Assembly (NCBI GenBank): GCA_934486735.1
Contig: CAKSQL010000045.1
Span: 1 to 12,022 of the forward strand
DNA from: an uncultured Clostridia bacterium
Lineage (GTDB): Bacteria > Bacillota > Clostridia > UBA1381
Length of the DNA stretch: 12,022 nucleotides
Direction: 5' to 3'
The position numbers and the translations under genes are program-made. Shown here piece after piece: positions 6,060 to 12,022 of this stretch (position 1 is the first letter of the stretch; each line of letters opens with the position of its first letter). A model generated the notes under the pieces. It was not told the origin of the DNA. It ran no database searches and was given only the letters and a program-made list of their open reading frames with translations.

Positions 6060-6091
6060 CATATATGGGAAAACCCATATATGATTTTTTT
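6055..6091 (+). terminator. Strong intrinsic terminator after the regulator gene
   Basis: A perfect 15-base-pair stem, AAAATCATATATGGG (6055-6069) with CCCATATATGATTTT (6074-6088), has an AAAA loop. The T run reaches 6091 (seven Ts from 6085). Because its A-rich left side mirrors the T run, it could also work in the opposite direction. It ends only 25 bases before the ATG of the next gene. Confidence 0.85.
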
Positions 6092-6116
6092 GTTTGAGAA
6101 ACGGAGTGTGACAGCC

Positions 6117-9100
6117 ATGAAGTTTAAAAGAATATCCGCATTGATTCTTTCGGCAGCGGTTTTTTCGGGAAATAGCTCGATATATGCCGAGCGGACCGAC
6201 GTGATGAACAGGCTTTTTTCGGGATTGGGGGACATAAGCGCGGACGAGCCGTACGGCAGACTCCCGTATAACGACGGGACAATGCTCAGTGAATACAAAG
6301 AGCCGATGACTGTCGGAAAATCGGCGGCACGCATTTTCGGAGAGGAAAATGCAAGCGGCGGAGATTTATCATGGAAATCAAAGAATGTGTTCTTCAACCT
6401 CGGCGGAAAAACCGTTTCGGCAGGGGGAAAGAGTTATTCTCTTTCGAGTAAAATAAGCCTTATAAAGGCATACGAGGCGGATTTTGACGGTGACGGCAAA
6501 AAGGACGAGATGGCGGCGGTGATCGGAGCAAAGACAACAGGCGGAATACCGCTTTTGCTGCTGTGCGTGTCGGACATGAGCTATTCCGGCGCTGCTAAGG
6601 TCCTGTATGAGGGGTCGACCGGAGTGAACGGCAATCTGTTTTTGGATTCTGCCGAGTGGAGCGGCGCCATAAGCATGGTCTGCGCCGATATCAACGGCGA
6701 CGGCATTGACGAGATTGTGACAAATTCGCCCACGAGCGGAAGCACGCCTGCCGGAGACTATAATTTTGACAGGCAAAGCAGCAGTTATGTGTGGTATATG
6801 GAGGAGCAGGCGGCTGAATTAAAGGATGTAAAATGGTCGGCAGAGCCGTTCAATCTTGCAAACGGTCTCAGAACGTGGGCGTATTCCGATTGTTATTTCG
6901 GTGCGCCGGGCGTGACATCGTCCCTGGCTGCGGCGGATATCAACGGCGACGGCTGCGACGATATAATAGCCGCGGTCAGCGCGACAAATGCAGGGCTTTC
7001 GAGCGGCAGGGACAATAGCTTTTCGCTTATGATTATCAATGGAGCGGCGGAGTTCGACAATATGCGCATGCCTGAGAACCGCAAGCATATGAAGTATCTC
7101 ATAACGGGCGATGACGCGAACAATATATTCCTCGACGCAACGCGCGGAGACGCGTCGGCATTCGATGTCAAGGCGGAGGATATTGACGGCAGCGGCACTC
7201 CGACAGTCTTTTTGTCAATCAAGCATTCGATTAACAGATACGCCGCGTATTCGGGAGACAAGACCTATACGCCCGACTTCTTTGTGTACGCTCTTGATTA
7301 CAACCGGAATACGAATCACTATACGTCCTCACTTGTATACAAGGGCGGAATATACCATCATGGGTGGGTGGATTCGTCAAAGTACAGCGACCGTGGCTAT
7401 GTTTTCAAAACAAGGCGAAACGATTGCGCGCCGATAAGAATAGGAATCCTGCACGATGATTTCGGAATGTCGGCAGGGAAAACGGGCTATGTTTCTTCGG
7501 GAACGCTTTTGGTCGATCAGAAGTATATTTCGTTTGTGAGATATCCGAACGGGGACACATATCGGTACGAAACCGAGGACAAAGGCTCATACACCGGCGT
7601 GTGGGGGACGGAAGATGAAGAACCGCTGACCGTTGCAGGATATGAAAAATCCAAGTGTATACTTTATAATAACGGAATCAACGTCACCGAGATACGCACC
7701 GCCAAGGTTGACGATGAGCGCGACGCGGCTTTGATTACGGCGGCAACAAAGGACGGAAACCGTACATATTTCCTTATGTCGGACGGTGCGAAATATCCGA
7801 TAAATTCCGATTCCTCGATTCTCTCGTCGGACAGCGGCGAGGGAACGCTGATTGCAATGCCGGACACCGACAGCGATTCGGTTCGGCTGAAATATAACAA
7901 ACATGTCTTTTTCTGGGCGGACCCGGTTATAATCGCGGTTTTGGCATCGCCGCCTTACTTTGAGGCTCTGCCGAACGACGCATATTCGAACGGACAGACA
8001 ACCTACGGAAAAACTCAAAGCTCATCGAGCGGCACAAGCACATCGTTCACAGTCGGTGCGGGTGCGTATGTATCGACCGAGGTAAAGACAGGCGTAAAGG
8101 GAGTTGCGGGCGTGTTCGAAACCGAGGGCGAAGTGATGAAGCACTCGAACATAGAGAATGAAAAGAATGTGGAAGTGTCCTATACTCAAAGCTTTTCCAC
8201 CTCCGGAGGAGAGGACGCGGTTGTCCTGGCAACGGTCGGCTATGACGCGTATTCGTACACAGCTTACTACCCCGGTACCGACGGAAAAGAGACTTCATCT
8301 CCGTATATCGTCTATGTTCCGCGCGGCGGCTCGGACGCGGTAAAGATGACGAGTATAAGCTATGATGACTATCTCGCGCTCAATCAATATGCCGAGTATG
8401 CTCTGCCGAACCTTGACGAGGTGTTCACGCACAGCATAGGCAAGCCGGAGAGTTATCCGCATTCCGAACCGAGCGGAGTGAACATCGTAAAGGGCAGCGT
8501 GATGAGCTATCCGGGAGTTTCCACATTCCCGACAACGACCGGAAGTCACACACTTTCGATGGAGATAACCGAGGAGACAACCGATGTGACCTCGACCGGC
8601 GGCTCGGTCAGCGCAAAGCTCGGCGGCGGTCTGGAAGCGGAAGCGGACGACATCCTCGGAATGGCTAATGTCGGTACGCAGATTGTGGTCGGCTCGGTGA
8701 CCGAAAAGGAGTTTGAAAACGGCAGAATCGTGGCAAACGCAGTCGGCACAAGCTTTGAAGGAACGGTGTTCGGACAGGGCGAGGGCATGAATGTCAGCGG
8801 TACGGGACTTGCAAAGGGCGATTTCAACTGGCGGCTTTTGAGATATGTTTACACAAATAATCCGGGCAAAAACAAAAATATCGTGACACAGGAATTCCCT
8901 GTTATCACATATATCACATCGCAGAATGTGACTCAGCCGGGCGGCGTTATTCCGACGAGCGTAAAGGTTACACCGTCGGCGCAGTCGGTTGACGAGACCG
9001 GACCGATTAAATATAAAAATACCAAAAATTTCACCGTTGAGGCAGCGGGTGTTTCGAGAGAAACGAGGGTCGAGCTTGACGGCGCACCCCTCGGCATGAC

Positions 9101-11849
9101 GCTCGAGCCTGTCAGCATAGGCTCGTCAAGAGCAATCACATTCGGAGTTTCGATTGACGGGAATGTCGAGGCAGGGAGTTATGATTTGAAATTAAAGGTC
9201 GGCGGCGTGGAATCGAACACGTTCACACTCAATGTCAATGAGTATTCCGCACCGGTCTATCTCGGCGCGGATAAAAAGAGCATTGATTTCGGCTCGATAA
9301 GATACGATTACTCGGGAACAAAGCCGACATGCGACACACAATATGTAACGATAGAGAATATCAGCACAACACAGGTGGAGAATCTGACCGCCGAATTGGG
9401 TGACGGCAGTCCGTTTGAAATTTCAGAGGACTTGTCGCGTACAACACTCTATGCAAACGGTCTTGCAAACTCGACCGCGACGGTCGGAATCAGACCCAAA
9501 AAGGGCTTAGCGGTCGGAGTTCACAACGGCGCGCTCACTGTGACGAACCGCGAGACATCGATTGCAACTACCTTAAAGGTGACAATTACCGAGCCGACCC
9601 TGCCGGGCGAGGTGACATTTGACCATATGCTTTCAGTCGCGTCGAACCCTGTGACGGTTTATGTAACTCCGCCGAAAGACGACGGCGGCGCGAAGATAAC
9701 GGACTATCTGTACACTGTCAGGAATCACCCCGATTATCTTGATTCGGACGGCAGACAGGTTTGGAAAAGCAGCGGTATCAGCGTGCAGAGCGCGGCGTAT
9801 TTCGGACTTACGCTCAGGGACGATTTGGAGACGGGAAAGACATACGAAATAGGCGTAAAAGCTGTGAACGAGTGCGGAGAGGGCGCGCCTGCGTGGGTCA
9901 GCGTTGAGGTAGACGCGTCGATACCGCCGTCCGAGGTCAGAAATGTGCGCGTGTATCCGGGCGATGGCTGCGCGGCAGTGACTTGGGATGAGCCGGATTA
10001 TTTCGGAAAAAATCTGCTTCAGCCGGAAGTGACATTTTTGAATTACAGCGTTCACACGTATAAGGGATATGAGTTTGTTTCCGCCGAGGGCGCGACGGGT
10101 ACGCAGTATTTCAAGAGCGGACTGGAAAACGGAGCGGAGTACACATTCATGATACAGGCGATTAATATGGTCGATACCTCGTCGTTCTACACCGACGCGA
10201 TAGTGCCTCAGAGCAAAAATTCCGCGCCGGTATGCCCGAATGAGTTCAAGGTTAAAACAAGCTACAAGACAGCGGAGCTGAGCTGGAGCGAGCCGATTTA
10301 TAACGGCGGCAGCGCGGTGACGAAATATCAGGTCTCAAAGGACGGCGGAGCGACCTGGACCGATGCCGGTACTTCAATGAGCTATACGTTCGAGAATCTG
10401 ACGACCGGTGTTGATTATACATTCAAGGTCAGAGCGGTGAATGCGGTCGGCAGCGGAGACGCGGCGGAGGCGACCTGCTCAACCCCGGCGAATCTCGGTG
10501 CGGTGAACGCGAAAATAAATATCGGATATAAACAGCTGGATATTGAAATCACCCCGGACGAGAGCCGAAAGGCAAAGGGGTATGAAATTAAGATAGACGA
10601 CGGCGAGTGGCAGAGGGTGAACACGTTCACATTCGGCGAGACCGAGCACTATCTTTTGACCGATCTGGAAAACGGAAAGGCGTACAAAATTTATCTGCGC
10701 GGCTATGACGACGAGGGCATAGGACCGGAAAGGTGCATCGAGAGGACACCGAGCGCGCTTGCGCCGCTGCCGCTTACGAATCTCTTGATAGAGCCGAAAA
10801 ACGGCGGTTTCGTGCTGTCAGCCGAAAGCGGAGACGGCAGCGGCATGTATTATAATGTCGAAAATGACGGCTGGAGATATTTCTCGGACAGCACAAGGGA
10901 ATACGGACTGACCAACGGCAAGGCATACTTGGTCGCACTCAGCGGACTGTCAAACGGATTCAGAACGCCGCAGTATCTGACGGTCACGCCGGATGCGTCG
11001 ATTCCCGATTCCCCGTCCGAGCCTTGCGTAACGGCGACGGTCGGTGACGATTTTATCCGATTCGACTGGACTGTGGACAATGACGGCGGTGCGGAAATAA
11101 GCGAATATCGAATATATAGCGGTGCTGAGGACGCTGCCGCGGTGGTGACCGATAAGAATTTCATCACATTCGAATGTTCGGAAAATGAAAGAAGTCTGTA
11201 TTCCGACCTGTACGTGACGGCGGTCAATTCGGCAGGCGAATCGGACAGGGCAAGGGCGTATCTGCCGGATATGATTCTGAAAGGAACGAAGAATATTCAG
11301 CTGCTGTCGGGATATGCAAGGACTGTGAGCGAGGCATTCTCAGTCGGCATGGTGATTATGATGCCGAATGAGGAGAGCGGCGTGCTTGAAAAGGTTTTTC
11401 ACGATATGAGCGCTTCCGCCGATTGGAGCGTTGAGAGCGGCAGTGATAAGATATCGCTTGAAAACAGACAGATAACCGTTGCGCCGGGACTTGCAGCCGG
11501 GAGTTATAAGGCGGTTGTTCGGGCAGATATTTACGGAACGGCATTTGAAAGAGAGGTCACGATCGGAGTCGGAAACGCAGCGGTGATAACCGATGCGAGC
11601 CTGACCGACGGCGGCGTCAGAGTGGCGGTCGGCTTTGCCGGCAGCGGAACGTATGTGACGATTGCCGCGGCGGCGTATACGCCGAGCGGACGGCTTGCAG
11701 GCGTAAGCCTTAAACGTATATCACAAAAGGATTTGAGCGATGGCATGGTCACGCTGCCGATTGAATCGGGAACGGGATATGTAAAGGTTATGCTTTGGGA
11801 CGGTGCGGATACAATGACTCCGCTTTGCCCGAGCGTGACAGCAAGATAA
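6117..11849 (+). CDS. Giant secreted multidomain FG-GAP / beta-domain / fibronectin III protein
   Basis: The protein has 1910 residues. ATG 6117 follows GGAG (6103-6106) and opens a signal peptide (MKFKRISALILSAAVFSG, cleavage likely after A24 in SIYA). Four FG-GAP/EF-like calcium loops follow: DFDGDGKKD (122-130), DINGDGIDE (191-199), DINGDGCDD (274-282) and DIDGSGTP (355-362), suggesting a beta-propeller. Residues about 600-900 are Ser/Thr/Val/Gly-rich alternating strands, with SSSSGTSTSFTVGAGAYVS (635-653), NVEVSYTQSFSTSGGEDAVV (684-703) and GGSVSAKLGGG (828-838), recalling aerolysin- or MACPF-like folds. Next come an Ig-like segment (929-1042), an ASH/Hydin-like segment starting near IDFGSI (1043-1162), and about six FN3-like domains from near 1163, 1269, 1366, 1459, 1548 and 1629. 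The C-terminal domain (1720-1910) ends with VMLWDG..TMTPLC. There is no LPXTG, SLH or membrane anchor, so it is probably released or held non-covalently. Function unknown; regulated, I infer, by the MalT-like protein upstream. Confidence 0.92.
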   Translation: MKFKRISALILSAAVFSGNSSIYAERTDVMNRLFSGLGDISADEPYGRLPYNDGTMLSEYKEPMTVGKSAARIFGEENASGGDLSWKSKNVFFNLGGKTVSAGGKSYSLSSKISLIKAYEADFDGDGKKDEMAAVIGAKTTGGIPLLLLCVSDMSYSGAAKVLYEGSTGVNGNLFLDSAEWSGAISMVCADINGDGIDEIVTNSPTSGSTPAGDYNFDRQSSSYVWYMEEQAAELKDVKWSAEPFNLANGLRTWAYSDCYFGAPGVTSSLAAADINGDGCDDIIAAVSATNAGLSSGRDNSFSLMIINGAAEFDNMRMPENRKHMKYLITGDDANNIFLDATRGDASAFDVKAEDIDGSGTPTVFLSIKHSINRYAAYSGDKTYTPDFFVYALDYNRNTNHYTSSLVYKGGIYHHGWVDSSKYSDRGYVFKTRRNDCAPIRIGILHDDFGMSAGKTGYVSSGTLLVDQKYISFVRYPNGDTYRYETEDKGSYTGVWGTEDEEPLTVAGYEKSKCILYNNGINVTEIRTAKVDDERDAALITAATKDGNRTYFLMSDGAKYPINSDSSILSSDSGEGTLIAMPDTDSDSVRLKYNKHVFFWADPVIIAVLASPPYFEALPNDAYSNGQTTYGKTQSSSSGTSTSFTVGAGAYVSTEVKTGVKGVAGVFETEGEVMKHSNIENEKNVEVSYTQSFSTSGGEDAVVLATVGYDAYSYTAYYPGTDGKETSSPYIVYVPRGGSDAVKMTSISYDDYLALNQYAEYALPNLDEVFTHSIGKPESYPHSEPSGVNIVKGSVMSYPGVSTFPTTTGSHTLSMEITEETTDVTSTGGSVSAKLGGGLEAEADDILGMANVGTQIVVGSVTEKEFENGRIVANAVGTSFEGTVFGQGEGMNVSGTGLAKGDFNWRLLRYVYTNNPGKNKNIVTQEFPVITYITSQNVTQPGGVIPTSVKVTPSAQSVDETGPIKYKNTKNFTVEAAGVSRETRVELDGAPLGMTLEPVSIGSSRAITFGVSIDGNVEAGSYDLKLKVGGVESNTFTLNVNEYSAPVYLGADKKSIDFGSIRYDYSGTKPTCDTQYVTIENISTTQVENLTAELGDGSPFEISEDLSRTTLYANGLANSTATVGIRPKKGLAVGVHNGALTVTNRETSIATTLKVTITEPTLPGEVTFDHMLSVASNPVTVYVTPPKDDGGAKITDYLYTVRNHPDYLDSDGRQVWKSSGISVQSAAYFGLTLRDDLETGKTYEIGVKAVNECGEGAPAWVSVEVDASIPPSEVRNVRVYPGDGCAAVTWDEPDYFGKNLLQPEVTFLNYSVHTYKGYEFVSAEGATGTQYFKSGLENGAEYTFMIQAINMVDTSSFYTDAIVPQSKNSAPVCPNEFKVKTSYKTAELSWSEPIYNGGSAVTKYQVSKDGGATWTDAGTSMSYTFENLTTGVDYTFKVRAVNAVGSGDAAEATCSTPANLGAVNAKINIGYKQLDIEITPDESRKAKGYEIKIDDGEWQRVNTFTFGETEHYLLTDLENGKAYKIYLRGYDDEGIGPERCIERTPSALAPLPLTNLLIEPKNGGFVLSAESGDGSGMYYNVENDGWRYFSDSTREYGLTNGKAYLVALSGLSNGFRTPQYLTVTPDASIPDSPSEPCVTATVGDDFIRFDWTVDNDGGAEISEYRIYSGAEDAAAVVTDKNFITFECSENERSLYSDLYVTAVNSAGESDRARAYLPDMILKGTKNIQLLSGYARTVSEAFSVGMVIMMPNEESGVLEKVFHDMSASADWSVESGSDKISLENRQITVAPGLAAGSYKAVVRADIYGTAFEREVTIGVGNAAVITDASLTDGGVRVAVGFAGSGTYVTIAAAAYTPSGRLAGVSLKRISQKDLSDGMVTLPIESGTGYVKVMLWDGADTMTPLCPSVTAR

Positions 11850-11915
11850 AAAGCTTTTGGCGCAAAGCCCTGCTTGCGGACGTGGCGATAAGGCGGAAAG
11901 TTTGATATAATAAAA

Positions 11916-11947
11916 AAAGACCGGAGCTTGTGAAAGCTCCGGTCTTT
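11916..11947. terminator. Intrinsic terminator after the giant gene (stronger on minus strand)
   Basis: AAAGACCGGAGCTT (11916-11929) pairs with AAGCTCCGGTCTTT (11934-11947), a 14-base-pair stem with a GTGA loop. On the minus strand it is followed by seven Ts (complement of 11912-11918). On the plus strand the T tail is only TCTTTC, so termination of the giant gene here may be partial. Confidence 0.8.
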
Positions 11948-11959
11948 CAGACTGTAGAC

Positions 11960-11996
11960 AAAATCGGTTGCAAACTCAAAGATGCAACCGATTTTT
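11960..11996 (+). terminator. Second intrinsic terminator after the giant gene
   Basis: AAAATCGGTTGCA (11960-11972) pairs with TGCAACCGATTTT (11983-11995) around a 10-base loop and ends in a run of five Ts (11992-11996). It comes 12 bases after the first terminator stem and backs it up on the plus strand. The last 26 bases of the window show no feature. Confidence 0.75.
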
Positions 11997-12022
11997 GTAT
12001 TACTTGAGTCAATATTTGAAAT

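Noticed and set aside
11901..11911. TTTGATATAAT resembling an extended -10 promoter after the giant gene
   Set aside because: No -35 box lies at 16-18 bases upstream, and the transcript would begin inside a terminator hairpin, leaving no product.
1..12022. CRISPR arrays, tRNA or rRNA genes
   Set aside because: No regularly spaced direct repeats, and no cloverleaf or rRNA-like segments were recognised by eye on either strand.

Overview
The window looks like a chromosomal accessory stretch of a low-to-mid-GC anaerobic Firmicute, most likely of the class Clostridia (Oscillospirales or a relative). Reasons: strong GGAGG-type ribosome sites, sigma-A promoters with 17-base spacers and TGn-extended -10 boxes, A/T-tract intrinsic terminators, a YerC/YecD TrpR-like regulator, a DUF421 (YetF-like) plus DUF4363 pair, and an interspersed palindromic repeat of a kind common in gut Clostridia. 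The genus cannot be fixed from sequence alone.

Layout. Positions 1-72 look like the outer end of an insertion sequence that continues left of the window, with a terminator hairpin pointing into it. Positions 191-242 hold a short palindromic repeat. Next to it lies a decayed minus-strand gene (783 down to about 243) for a secreted Cys/His-repeat protein, broken by two single-base frameshifts and one in-frame TGA but still carrying an intact-looking promoter. Two minus-strand genes follow: a class I SAM-dependent methyltransferase (1656-910) and, upstream of it, the YerC/YecD regulator (2100-1804), which uses a TTG start and has its own promoter. The plus strand then carries a DUF421 membrane protein (2207-2878), a 186-base inverted-repeat element touching its stop codon, and a DUF4363 protein (3082-3462).

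The right two thirds form one unit. A MalT/LuxR-type ATP-dependent regulator (3620-6010) is preceded by a strong promoter and a 118-base leader with two terminator-like hairpins. A very strong terminator lies after it, and the promoter for the next gene is embedded in that terminator. The next gene (6117-11849) encodes a 1910-residue secreted multidomain protein: signal peptide, four Ca-binding FG-GAP-like DxDGDG loops, a Ser/Thr-rich beta domain reminiscent of aerolysin/MACPF-type pore formers, an Ig-like and an ASH/Hydin-like segment, about six fibronectin type III-like domains, and a C-terminal domain ending near a 'VMLWDG..TMTPLC' motif. Tandem terminators close the unit.

Working hypothesis (inference): the MalT-like protein senses a small ligand and switches on the giant secreted beta-rich protein. 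The leader hairpins tune regulator expression, and the terminator/promoter overlap keeps the two transcripts separate. The function of the giant protein is unknown. It is the best candidate here for an undescribed system.
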